From Silvimonas iriomotensis (GTDB lineage: Bacteria > Pseudomonadota > Gammaproteobacteria > Burkholderiales > Chitinibacteraceae): 64,000 nucleotides of DNA. The stretch lies in the NCBI RefSeq assembly GCF_014645535.1, contig NZ_BMLX01000001.1:799169-863168 (forward strand), given 5' to 3'. Positions 10,734 to 19,145 of the stretch are shown piece after piece; position 1 is the stretch's first letter, and every line of letters starts with the position of its first letter. A model generated the notes under the pieces. That model had not been told where the DNA came from. It did not search any database and saw only the letters and a program-made list of their open reading frames with translations. Both the position numbers and the translations under genes were made by a program.

Positions 10734-11816
10734 CTAGAACAATTCGATCAGACCGAAGCTGATAACTTTGCTGTCGCCGGATTTTGTTGCGGACCAGCCA
10801 TCAGTCCCCGCCGAGCTTTGAAAACCGTTCTGGTCGCGGTTGCGGATATAGGCCGCTTCCACATAGGCAATCGTGTGTTTGCTCAGGTTGTAGTCAGTAC
10901 CGATTTCAAACTGGTCTGCCGCCTTGAGGTCGGCACCCGTGTTGAACTTGCCGGCAAACTGACGTACATAACCCGCGCGCGGTGTCCACGGCCCAACGGT
11001 GTATTGCGCCATCAGCAACATGCTGTCGCGTTTCATGTCTGATGCATCCGGATTGAACGCCGGCGCGTTGGCCAGATCCTGTTTTGCGTGCTGGTAAAGG
11101 CCGCCCACAATCAGGTTTTTAACCGGATAAACCTGTGCGCCCAGCATCCAGGAACTCATGCTCTTGCCGCTGGCGGCCGTTGGCGCGTACCAGCCACCCT
11201 CCGTGAGGTCAGACAAGTCGCGCCCCGCATTGCCAAAGCGCTGGTAAATGCCGTATAGCGCAAACCATTCATGGCTGTATTTGGCCGATGCCGCGTAACC
11301 GTGAAACTGATCGTTTGCGCCATCCTTGAACTGATAGTCGCCCTTGAGTACCAGCCCGCCCAGGTTGGGCGAGGTGTAAAACACCGAACTGGTCGGGAAC
11401 GACTTGTAAGTGCTGTCGTTGAAGGTGCTGACCAGTGTGGTGTTGGACTCGAACAAGTCAAAGTCATCCATCATTTGCGAATAAGTGGATTTGGACTTGC
11501 CGGCGCGAAATGACCCCAGACGCTCATCAGACAGGCCAATCCACGCCTCGCGGCTACCCCATTCGCCGCCATGCGCGGCCATGTATTGATAGACATTCCA
11601 GTTCAGATAGCTGCCGTTATCCAGTTTGTCTGAACCCTTGAAACCCACACGCGTGCCAATGTCCTGGTAGTAGGCGTGGTTGCCCACGTTGCCGCCGTTA
11701 TTGCCGTAATCGATGGAGCCTTGGGCGATGCCGTAAAGGGTAACGTCAGCGGCAGCGGGCAGGGCGGCGAGGGCACCCAGGCTGGCCAGCAATGCGCTGA
11801 TCATGTTCTTTTTCAT
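10734..11816 (-). CDS. Gram-negative general porin (betaproteobacterial type)
   Basis: Outer membrane trimeric porin of the Gram-negative porin family, 360 residues. The signal peptide is MKKNMISALLASLGALAALPAAA, and mature DVTLYGIAQGSIDYG is the usual first beta-strand. DIGTRVGFKGSDKLDNG and the L3-like acidic region around FRAGKSKSTYSQMMDDFDLF follow. The last strand ends in ISFGLIELF with a terminal Phe recognised by BamA. I chose the ATG at 11816 because the signal peptide begins there. It would allow diffusion of small solutes. A long leader region upstream contains a palindrome and a candidate small RNA. Confidence 0.9.
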   Translation of the reverse strand: MKKNMISALLASLGALAALPAAADVTLYGIAQGSIDYGNNGGNVGNHAYYQDIGTRVGFKGSDKLDNGSYLNWNVYQYMAAHGGEWGSREAWIGLSDERLGSFRAGKSKSTYSQMMDDFDLFESNTTLVSTFNDSTYKSFPTSSVFYTSPNLGGLVLKGDYQFKDGANDQFHGYAASAKYSHEWFALYGIYQRFGNAGRDLSDLTEGGWYAPTAASGKSMSSWMLGAQVYPVKNLIVGGLYQHAKQDLANAPAFNPDASDMKRDSMLLMAQYTVGPWTPRAGYVRQFAGKFNTGADLKAADQFEIGTDYNLSKHTIAYVEAAYIRNRDQNGFQSSAGTDGWSATKSGDSKVISFGLIELF

Positions 11817-11936
11817 GCTTGTCTCTCTGTGTTGATGTGTCGTTGCCATGGCGGCGACGGGACGACGATCTTTTCACGGGAGACAAACGTGTTTCTGCAG
11901 GAAAAACTGCCGCTTGCAGTGCGTTTTCAGTAAATG

Positions 11937-11950
11937 GAATTGCTCAATTC
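11937..11950. promoter_or_regulatory. GAATTG-CT-CAATTC palindrome upstream of porin
   Basis: A perfect 6+2+6 inverted repeat about 120 bp before the porin start. It could be an operator for porin control. Nothing in the sequence names the regulator. Confidence 0.3.
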
Positions 11951-12044
11951 GAGAGGACTTTTGCGGGGTTTACGGCAATGTTGCAGGTGGTGGGGTGATT
12001 GGTTTGGGCTGGTCTTCTGGATGTTTTTCAGATTGTTGATTTTA

Positions 12045-12173
12045 AAATGAAAAAATCCGTATTTACGGATTTTTGATCGAACACTTTCGTAATTTGGGCG
12101 CGCAAATTTTTGAGAAAACCGGATTCAGGAGAATCCCTGATTTTGATTGGCGGCGCTGACCGCTGTGGTGAAT
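12045..12173 (-). ncRNA. Candidate FNR-activated small RNA
   Basis: The intergenic stretch between gnd and the porin has the parts of an independent minus-strand small RNA. A perfect FNR box is centred at 12214.5. A start about 41.5 nt downstream would lie near 12173. There is a stem-loop GGATTC-TCCT-GAATCC at about 12122-12137, whose loop region reads UCUCCU, able to pair with Shine-Dalgarno sequences. It is followed by the U/A-rich GGTTTTCTCAAAAATTT and then a perfect terminator (AAAAATCCGT/ACGGATTTTT) with six T. The predicted length is about 125 nt, like E. coli FnrS or meningococcal AniS. The -10 element is weak, and the exact start is uncertain. Confidence 0.45.
12051..12074. terminator. 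Perfect 10-bp stem terminator of the candidate small RNA
   Basis: AAAAATCCGT-ATTT-ACGGATTTTT, T-flanked on both strands. No protein gene ends here on either strand, so it must close an RNA transcript or a leader. Confidence 0.65.
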
Positions 12174-12207
12174 TTGCATGCAATCAAAAGCGGTGGCTGA
12201 CCCGGAA

Positions 12208-12221
12208 TTGATATCGATCAA
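12208..12221. promoter_or_regulatory. Perfect FNR/ANR box
   Basis: TTGATATCGATCAA matches the FNR consensus TTGAT-N4-ATCAA at all ten defined positions. It lies between the gnd terminator and the 12051 terminator, so the transcript it most plausibly controls is the candidate small RNA. The porin start is about 390 bp further on. Confidence 0.7.
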
Positions 12222-12273
12222 AAGTGCTTTGCCCCAACGCTGATCATTGTTGAACCGGGTGCGGGTAAAGACG

Positions 12274-12310
12274 TAAAAAAACCGGCCACCTTGCGATGAC
12301 CGGTTTTTCT
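12274..12310 (-). terminator. Intrinsic terminator after gnd
   Basis: On the minus strand, AAAACCGGTCATCGCAAGG and GGCCGGTTTTTTT form a CCGG-cored stem followed by a T-run. It lies about 40 bp after the gnd stop. Confidence 0.7.
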
Positions 12311-12348
12311 TGCAATGCCGCCAGTGCTGACGGCAAACGCTGGAGTGC

Positions 12349-13758
<1,410 letters not shown>

Positions 13759-14574
13759 TTCTTCTGCTCCTGTCGATGCGCGTATTCGTGCGAATCGCGC
13801 CTGTTCTCAAGATGGAACCGGCCTCGTGGGCCAAACTTGCCAATACAGACCACCACTTTGTGCGGCCGGTTGCATTGCAAAACAAGGGGTCTTTTGCCGG
13901 TAAAGGCAGATGCTGCACAGATGGCACTTGTAACAGCTGACCCTCTATTTTCTGCCGGGGCGGGGGAGCAAACCGCGCTTTCCAGAAATGACAGAGACCC
14001 GAGGCGACTGACAGTGTCAGGCCGCACCAAGGGGCTGGTATCACTGGGTACTGAAGTGAGAAGGCGGGTTATACATCCGGCGCCGGGGCCAGAAAAACCT
14101 TCGCATCTTACACCTGTGCGCCAAAAGCTTCCACGTTCAATCGTTAAAACAGTGTTTCCGGCAAGGAAACAAAGTCGCACAAGCTGACGGATTTTTACCG
14201 TGGTCTATCTGGAGCATGGCAGGCGCATACGGCATGTGGTCGGCGTTTTGCACAACCGGGCGCCAGTCGGCTGGAAACGGTGGTGAGGCGCAGTGTTACA
14301 ACTGATGTAATGAATGTGGGCGGACGCGGCACAAAAAACCGCTTTGTGAAATGGCTTTATGTGTGTCTTGCAAATTATTGATAAGTAATGATTTATGTTG
14401 GATTGAAGTGGGATTTTTTCTGGTTTTTGTCCGGAGAATTGCCTTGGCGCGCAGTCGTGCGGTGATGCGGTGGCGTGGCCGCCATACCCACGTGGATGTA
14501 GGACCGGGTCCACTCTTTTTCCCGAGGCGCGGGTGTTGGGCTGGGGTGTCTCTTCCATTTGTCAGGAGCCTGAT
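13759..14574. other. 816-bp intergenic region without a supported gene
   Basis: Divergent spacer between gnd (-) and the 78-residue gene (+). It holds an imperfect GCGCG/CGCGC hairpin near 13776-13800 in the gnd leader, a GTTTCC-GGCAA-GGAAAC hairpin at about 14153-14169, and AT-rich promoter-like sequence at about 14370-14400. Open frames here are GC-rich mirror frames without ribosome sites. Confidence 0.5.
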
Positions 14575-14811
14575 ATGTCTCGCGAGCTTGTAACGCCACA
14601 GCACATTCAGCACTGGTTGTCTGATCGCATTAATGGTGACCACGCGCTGCTTGATAACGGACATCACCAGCACGTATCGGCGCCGGTCAAAGACAAGCCG
14701 GATGCCGAGGGTTGTAACTGGCGCGTGGCCGCATGGCGCAATCCGGCCGGGTATGAATCAGTGATTGAAACAGCGGTGGATGAAGCCCGCGCCAGATTTA
14801 ACCTGGAGTGA
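14575..14811 (+). CDS. Hypothetical small protein (78 aa)
   Basis: Small hydrophilic cytosolic protein of unknown function. The ATG at 14575 is preceded by CAGGAGCCTGAT, a strong ribosome site. Longer in-frame starts lack one. The protein is His- and Asp-rich at its centre (DNGHHQHVSAPVKDKPD), followed by a conserved-looking GCNWRVAAWRNPAGY segment. It ends in an amphipathic helix, ETAVDEARARFNLE. I do not recognise a family. Only 93 bp separate it from the next gene, so the two may form an operon. Confidence 0.65.
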   Translation: MSRELVTPQHIQHWLSDRINGDHALLDNGHHQHVSAPVKDKPDAEGCNWRVAAWRNPAGYESVIETAVDEARARFNLE

Positions 14812-14904
14812 AGCCCATGCCGCATGCGCCGGGAAAATAGCGCCGCGCCAGCCTTGGGCTATGGTTGATGTTTAGCCTTATGGTTTGGTCGAGGTAACCC
14901 GCGC

Positions 14905-15330
14905 ATGGATAGCCACGTGGCGCAATCGAGCATTCTGGACATTATCGCCGGCACGCTGGCCCCAGTGCTGCCCGTTCAATCCGGGCTGCAGGGGCGCTGC
15001 GCAGAGTCGGTCGGTGGTGATCTTTATGTATTCATCACCACGCCACGGCATGCCGCAGCGCCGCAGGAGATGAAGTACGACCTGAATCTGGCATTTGTGA
15101 TTGCTGAAAAAGGCTGGAGCGCCTTCAAGGCGCAATCAGATCAGGCCCAGCAGCATTTGCTGCAAACCTTTGAGCAGACCATCCGTGGCCGGCTGGCCGA
15201 GGCGTTTGAATACTGGAAATCAAATGTGGATTTCAGTGTCTCGGCGCAAAGCGAACCCGGCCGGATCACCTTTATCAGGTTCGAGGATTTTGGCCAGCAA
15301 GCTGGCGAGGGTGGGGCTGGCCAGACGTGA
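14905..15330 (+). CDS. Hypothetical protein (141 aa)
   Basis: Cytosolic protein of unknown function with no signal peptide or membrane helix. A beta-rich N-terminal half (GGDLYVFITTPRHAAAP...YDLNLAFVIAEKG) is followed by a helical region (QAQQHLLQTFEQTIRGRLAEAFEYW). The start has GAGGT nine bases upstream. The stop is followed closely by an intrinsic terminator, which supports a real transcript. It may be cotranscribed with the 78-residue gene before it. Confidence 0.65.
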   Translation: MDSHVAQSSILDIIAGTLAPVLPVQSGLQGRCAESVGGDLYVFITTPRHAAAPQEMKYDLNLAFVIAEKGWSAFKAQSDQAQQHLLQTFEQTIRGRLAEAFEYWKSNVDFSVSAQSEPGRITFIRFEDFGQQAGEGGAGQT

Positions 15331-15357
15331 ACAGGGCGTCTGGATTGCAGAAACAAC

Positions 15358-15382
15358 AAAGGCCGCAATAGCGGCCTTTTTC
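15358..15382 (+). terminator. Intrinsic terminator
   Basis: AAAGGCCGC-AATA-GCGGCCTTTTT ends the transcript of the two small hypothetical genes. Confidence 0.85.
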
Positions 15383-15447
15383 ATTTGCGATCACATCGTG
15401 TGATGCGCGAACAACCTGCGGCAAGTAATTGATGTTGCAAGAGGTTG

Positions 15448-15472
15448 TGGAGCGGGCGATGGGAATCGAACC
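15448..15472. repeat. Distal att copy of the tRNA-Gly 3' end
   Basis: Twenty-five bases starting TGGAGCGGGCGATGGGAATC are identical to the 3' end of the tRNA-Gly gene at 16375-16399. This is the usual direct repeat left by tyrosine-recombinase integration. Confidence 0.75.
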
Positions 15473-15987
15473 TTCCAGTGTGCCCACCGGAAGCCCCGTA
15501 ATTCAACGGTTTCGGTGATCTGCGTCAGTGGTCGCTGCGGTGTCTAGTGACACAGTGGTTAACGAGAGTCGGCAGTGTATCACAGGACTTTGGGTCGGCG
15601 GATTGGGTTGTGTTGCTCGTCGCCCATTCTGGGTGGTAGCGATTCCTGGGTCATTGGAGAGGTTGGGCTACATTTGCAGTCGCCCCTACGCAATCAGCGT
15701 AAACGGCGGAGCCTGGAGCTATTTGCACGGCTTTCTTGGCTTCCCACTTTGCTTGCTGCTCACGTACCGAAAGTTCCGCCAGCCGACCCTTGGCCTTGCC
15801 CGCTTTTCATGTTTGCCAGTGACTGTTTCGGGCCGACAGTGGATATTGGAACCGAGGTGTCTCGGCGTCAGTTCAGGCTGATTTGCCTGCAGCCACGAAC
15901 AGCCGCAGGCAAGTAATCAGCCAAAGCAGTCACCGGGCCATCCGTCCCCCCGACATCTGCTGCTGACCTAGGATGGACATTGAGGAC

Positions 15988-16254
15988 TCAAACATGGCCG
16001 GCAAACCGATACAACTTATCCGATGAGGCCAATGCTAGTTCAGTTCGACTGATCCACCATCCATCCCACTCCATGAGCATTCCGGATGACGTGGTACCCA
16101 AGCTTGCCCGGTATGCGTATTGCTTGGACTTGCCTGTCTCTGGGTCTGTGTAGAGGTGTTTCAGGTCCTGAGGGACGACGATTCTCAGATGGTAAGCGGT
16201 GGAACCAGTGCGTAGATGTACGCCAGGAGGTAGCGGTGTGCTCATAGTCTTCAT
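15988..16254 (-). pseudogene. Tyrosine-type phage integrase, N-terminal remnant
   Basis: From the ATG at 16254 the frame reads about 56 residues that match integrase N-termini: PPGVHLRTGSTAYHLRIVVP, then DLKHLY and YRASLGTTS. This is the pattern of arm-type DNA-binding domains that begin with a short arginine- and tyrosine-rich strand. After about base 16087 the similarity stops and unrelated residues run to a stop at 15988. The catalytic domain with its R-H-R-Y residues is absent. It starts about 120 bp from the tRNA-Gly 3' end, as for site-specific integrases. Confidence 0.65.
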
Positions 16255-16374
16255 GCTCGAATTATCGCAGCAACTGACACAGTGCAGTGACACACGCCAG
16301 AGAAAAAAATAGCCCGGAGGGCGCATCCAGACTGGCTATCGCTTATCTGGCAAGGCTTCCGAGCAATTTTAAAC

Positions 16375-16399
16375 TGGAGCGGGCGATGGGAATCGAACC
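16375..16399. repeat. tRNA-proximal att repeat
   Basis: Second copy of the 25-bp repeat found at 15448-15472. It lies within the intact tRNA-Gly gene. Confidence 0.75.
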
Positions 16400-16448
16400 C
16401 ACGGCACAAGCTTGGGAAGCTTGGGTATTACCATTATACGACGCCCGC
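16375..16448 (-). tRNA. glyU: tRNA-Gly, anticodon CCC
   Basis: The complement reads GCGGGCG...CGCCCGC-T-CCA with encoded CCA. The D-arm is GTAT/ATAC, the anticodon stem CAAGC/GCTTG with loop TTCCCAA (anticodon CCC), and the T-arm GTGGG-TTCGATT-CCCAT. It closely resembles E. coli glyU. It reads codon GGG and is intact despite serving as an integration site. Confidence 0.95.
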
Positions 16449-16527
16449 AACAGAGCCCGAATCCTACCCGAAGGCTGCCATGGCGGCAAGTTTGCGGCCG
16501 CCAGGGTTTGCGCGGGTCGCGGGTTTG

Positions 16528-16848
16528 CGTGACTGGTCACGTTTGGCGGCGCTTCAGAAAGCGCGACTAGTCACGTCTTGCGCAGTGCCAGATTTGGCGG
16601 CAAGTCACATAAGGGGCGGGTTGTTGCTCCTGTCTTTTGTCACACAAATGCGTGACCGGATTGTGTGGCTGTCACGTATTTCTATCTTGATGATTTTTAT
16701 GGAAATTGTGTTTTTGTGACGCGCCGCGATTGTGGGTGGGTGATGGGTCACAAAAATGTGGATTTTTCGCATTCATTTTGCATAAAAAGCTTGCTTTATT
16801 TTGTGACTTGTCACATAATTAGATCATCTTATTTCGTCGCAAGTCACA
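16528..16848. promoter_or_regulatory. Array of 13 GTCAC(A/G) half-sites before the RHH gene
   Basis: Half-sites GTCAC[AG] or its complement start at 16528, 16536, 16570, 16604, 16639, 16651, 16671, 16715, 16747, 16802, 16810 and 16843, with one degenerate copy near 16562. Three pairs form inverted repeats with a 2-bp spacer: 16528-16541 (CGTGAC-TG-GTCACG), 16562-16575 (one mismatch) and 16802-16815 (TGTGAC-TT-GTCACA). Fewer than one GTCAC/GTGAC would be expected in 320 bp by chance. The array fills the gap between tRNA-Gly and the RHH gene and overlaps its promoter. The natural inference is cooperative binding by the encoded RHH protein. Confidence 0.7.
16791..16819 (+). promoter_or_regulatory. 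Promoter of the RHH gene with operator in the spacer
   Basis: TTGCTT and CATAAT are separated by exactly 17 bp. The perfect palindrome TGTGACTTGTCACA (16802-16815) occupies the spacer. Bound repressor would block RNA polymerase, which predicts autorepression. Confidence 0.6.
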
Positions 16849-16862
16849 CAAGGAAACTGATC

Positions 16863-17156
16863 ATGAAGCAAGCTGCCGATACGATGACCGCTGAGCTGCC
16901 AGGTCTTTCTATGGTGTTGAAGCGGGGTCGGCCGTGTGTGGGTATGCGGCCGATGACGGCTGCAGAGCGCAAGCGCCGCAGTCGTCAAATGCGGATGCAA
17001 AGTGCGTTGTTGTCGAGCGATGTGACCAGCGTGCAAGTGCCGGTACAACTCAATGCAGTGGTGGATGAGCGCACGCGCCGCCTGTTGCGCCAGCGTGCTG
17101 CAGAGCGCGGCCTGACCATGGGCGAGTTGATCGATCAGCTGATGGTTCATCTGTAA
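16863..17156 (+). CDS. Putative ribbon-helix-helix DNA-binding regulator
   Basis: Small basic protein of 97 residues. The N-terminal half carries KRGRPCVGMRPMTAAERKRR, a charged extension like those of plasmid CopB/RepA2 and related repressors. The C-terminal half fits a ribbon-helix-helix fold: strand SVQVPVQL, helix VDERTRRLLRQRAAER, turn GLT, helix MGELIDQLMVHL. The ATG at 16863 has AAGGA 8 nt upstream. It is preceded by 13 GTCACA-type half-sites, one inside the promoter spacer and one next to the ribosome site, so autoregulation is likely. It adjoins the tRNA-Gly integration scar, so an origin in mobile DNA is possible. The exact family and targets are unknown. Confidence 0.65.
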   Translation: MKQAADTMTAELPGLSMVLKRGRPCVGMRPMTAAERKRRSRQMRMQSALLSSDVTSVQVPVQLNAVVDERTRRLLRQRAAERGLTMGELIDQLMVHL

Positions 17157-17188
17157 TCGCGCCACATTGCGCGGCAATACAGCCCGAT

Positions 17189-17226
17189 AAAAAAGCCGGA
17201 ACCCTGTGCGGGTATCCGGCTTTTTT
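17189..17226. terminator. Bidirectional intrinsic terminator
   Basis: AAAAAGCCGGA and TCCGGCTTTTTT enclose a loop holding ACCCTGTGCGGGT. It lies between the convergent RHH gene and hutH. Confidence 0.85.
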
Positions 17227-17246
17227 GCTTTTGAAAGTCGCAGGCG

Positions 17247-18797
17247 TCAGTCGAACAGCGGGCCGAGCAGGTCGGTATTGCCTTCGACCAGGTTGCCATC
17301 CAGAACCAGGGTGGTGGCTGCATCAATGTCGGGCGCAAACAGGCGGTCTTTGTCGTAGAACGAGACCTTGCTCCGCAAAATGCGATGCGTTTGTTGCAGG
17401 CGCGGAGAGGTAGTGAGTGGCTGATGAAAATCCACGCCCTGCGCAGCGGCCAGCAGTTCTATGCCGACCACGGTGGCGGTGTTGCGGGCAATGTCATTGA
17501 GCCGGCGCCCGGCAAAGGTCGCCATGCTGACGTGGTCTTCCTGATTGGCGGAGGTCGGCAGGCTGTCCACGCTGGCCGGGTGTGCCAGGGTTTTGTTTTC
17601 TGACGCCAGCGCCGCGGCGGTGACGTGCGCAATCATGAAGCCGGAGTTCAGCCCCGGCGCATTGACCAGGAATGGCGGCAAGCCAGAAAGCGAGGCGTCG
17701 ATCAGCAGGGCGATGCGGCGCTCGGACAGTGCGCCGATTTCGGCAATGGCCAGCGCCAGGGTGTCGGCGGCAAAGGCGACGGGCTCGGCGTGGAAGTTGC
17801 CGCCAGACAACACGGCATCCGGCTCGCCGTTGTCGCCGGCAAACACCAGCGGGTTGTCGGTGACCGCGTTGGCTTCAATCAGCAAGGTGCGGGCGGCCTG
17901 GTTGATCAGGTCATGGCATGCACCCATGACTTGCGGCTGGCAGCGCAGGCTGTAGGGGTCCTGCACGCGTTCGTCGTTTTCCAGGTGGGAATGGCGGATC
18001 ACGCTGCCAACCAGCAATTCGCGGTAGATGTTTGCCAGCTTGATCTGGCCAGGTTGCCCGCGTACGGCGTGAATGCGGGCGTCAAATGGCGCGTCGCTGC
18101 CGCGGGCGGCGTCAATGCACAGCGCGCCAGACAAGGTCGCCGCGGCAAATACGCGTTCGGCCAGAAACAGGCCGTTCAGGGTCAGGGCGGTGGACACCTG
18201 CGTGCCATTGATCAACGCCAGGCCTTCTTTGGCGGCCAGTCGCAACGGCGTGATGCCCGCATCGGCCAGTGCTGCGGCGGCCGTTGTGCGCTTGCCGTCA
18301 ACCCATGCATCGCCTTCGCCCATCAAGGTCAGGGTCATGTGCGAGAGCGGCGCCAGATCACCCGATGCGCCGACCGATCCCTTGGTCGGAATATGCGGCA
18401 CGATGCCGGCGTTGAGCACGGCCAGCAGTGTTTCTACCACCACGGGCCGGACGCCGGAAAAGCCGCGCGCCAGGCTGCCGATCTTGAGCGCCATCACGAG
18501 TCGGGCCACGGCCGGGCTCAGTGCTTCGCCCACGCCGACCGAATGCGACAGGATCAGGTTGCGTTGCAGTTCTTCCAGTTGTTCGTCCGGAATCCGCGTG
18601 TGGGCCAGTTTGCCAAAGCCGGTGTTGATGCCATAGGCGGCCTGGCCTTTGCCAAAAATGCGGGCAACCACATCGGCTGACGATTGCATGGCCGGCCAGG
18701 CGGCCTCATCAAGCACAAGGGTGTGCGGCTGCAGCCAGAGCTGGCGCAGGTCTGGTAAAGAAAAGTGGCCGGGGTGCAGATGCAGGGTCTGGCTCAT
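17247..18797 (-). CDS. hutH: Histidine ammonia-lyase
   Basis: Cytosolic enzyme of 516 residues that removes ammonia from L-histidine to give urocanate, the first step of histidine degradation. The MIO prosthetic group forms from the Ala-Ser-Gly in [14 protein letters not shown]. Other family marks are [15 protein letters not shown] near the N-terminus, [11 protein letters not shown], and [18 protein letters not shown]. The length is normal. No hutU, hutI, hutG or hutC lies within the window; the gene stands alone between the RHH gene and fusA. A HutC-type operator is present upstream, so regulation by urocanate through a distant HutC is likely. Confidence 0.96.
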   Translation of the reverse strand: MSQTLHLHPGHFSLPDLRQLWLQPHTLVLDEAAWPAMQSSADVVARIFGKGQAAYGINTGFGKLAHTRIPDEQLEELQRNLILSHSVGVGEALSPAVARLVMALKIGSLARGFSGVRPVVVETLLAVLNAGIVPHIPTKGSVGASGDLAPLSHMTLTLMGEGDAWVDGKRTTAAAALADAGITPLRLAAKEGLALINGTQVSTALTLNGLFLAERVFAAATLSGALCIDAARGSDAPFDARIHAVRGQPGQIKLANIYRELLVGSVIRHSHLENDERVQDPYSLRCQPQVMGACHDLINQAARTLLIEANAVTDNPLVFAGDNGEPDAVLSGGNFHAEPVAFAADTLALAIAEIGALSERRIALLIDASLSGLPPFLVNAPGLNSGFMIAHVTAAALASENKTLAHPASVDSLPTSANQEDHVSMATFAGRRLNDIARNTATVVGIELLAAAQGVDFHQPLTTSPRLQQTHRILRSKVSFYDKDRLFAPDIDAATTLVLDGNLVEGNTDLLGPLFD

Positions 18798-18922
18798 GCT
18801 GTTTTCCGTGTCAGGTTTGCCCTGCTGGCAGTGTGGTTGATTTCTGCTGATGCCGCCCTGATTACTGTGAGGGCAGGCAAAGCAGGCCGCAGGATAAAGG
18901 CGTGCATTTCAGGTGTTTCTGG

Positions 18923-18934
18923 TTGTATATACAA
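18923..18934. promoter_or_regulatory. HutC-type operator TTGTATATACAA
   Basis: A perfect 12-bp palindrome containing GTATATAC, which fits the GntR/HutC-subfamily consensus GT-N-TA-N-AC. It lies about 125 bp before hutH. HutC represses hut genes and is released by urocanate in other proteobacteria. Confidence 0.65.
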
Positions 18935-19145
18935 TTGCCATAAACCCGCACGCAGGATCTTCTGGCCAGGGTCGGCCTGCGCTACCCGGCAGATTTGCCC
19001 GGTGCGCAGCGCGGCAAGAATGATCATGACCCGCTATGTTGAAACAGCACTGTGCTGTTGCATTGCTTTGCCGCCGCTGGCGTCGCGTCCTTCTGGCTAT
19101 CCGGAATGCGCCGGTGAGTTCAGGCCCTAAACGTGAGAGGTTCCC

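Larger units (their letters stand above)
15448..16399. mobile_element. Decayed integrative element at tRNA-Gly(CCC)
   Basis: About 900 bp bounded by a 25-bp direct repeat of the tRNA 3' end. The tRNA side carries the N-terminal remnant of a tyrosine integrase transcribed away from the tRNA, the normal arrangement. The rest has no intact gene. A 51-codon open stretch on the minus strand (about 15651-15806, reading KAKGRLAELSVREQQAKWEA in part) has no start codon and looks like another gene fragment. I infer a genomic island that has lost almost all of its cargo. Confidence 0.65.

Noticed and set aside
13776-13800. Imperfect GCGCG/CGCGC hairpin in the gnd leader
   Set aside because: Short and mismatched, in a GC-rich region; no riboswitch core or attenuator structure is recognisable.
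15528-15881. Overlapping plus-strand frames inside the tRNA-Gly element
   Set aside because: Composition is not protein-like, they lack starts with ribosome sites, and the region is a decayed element.
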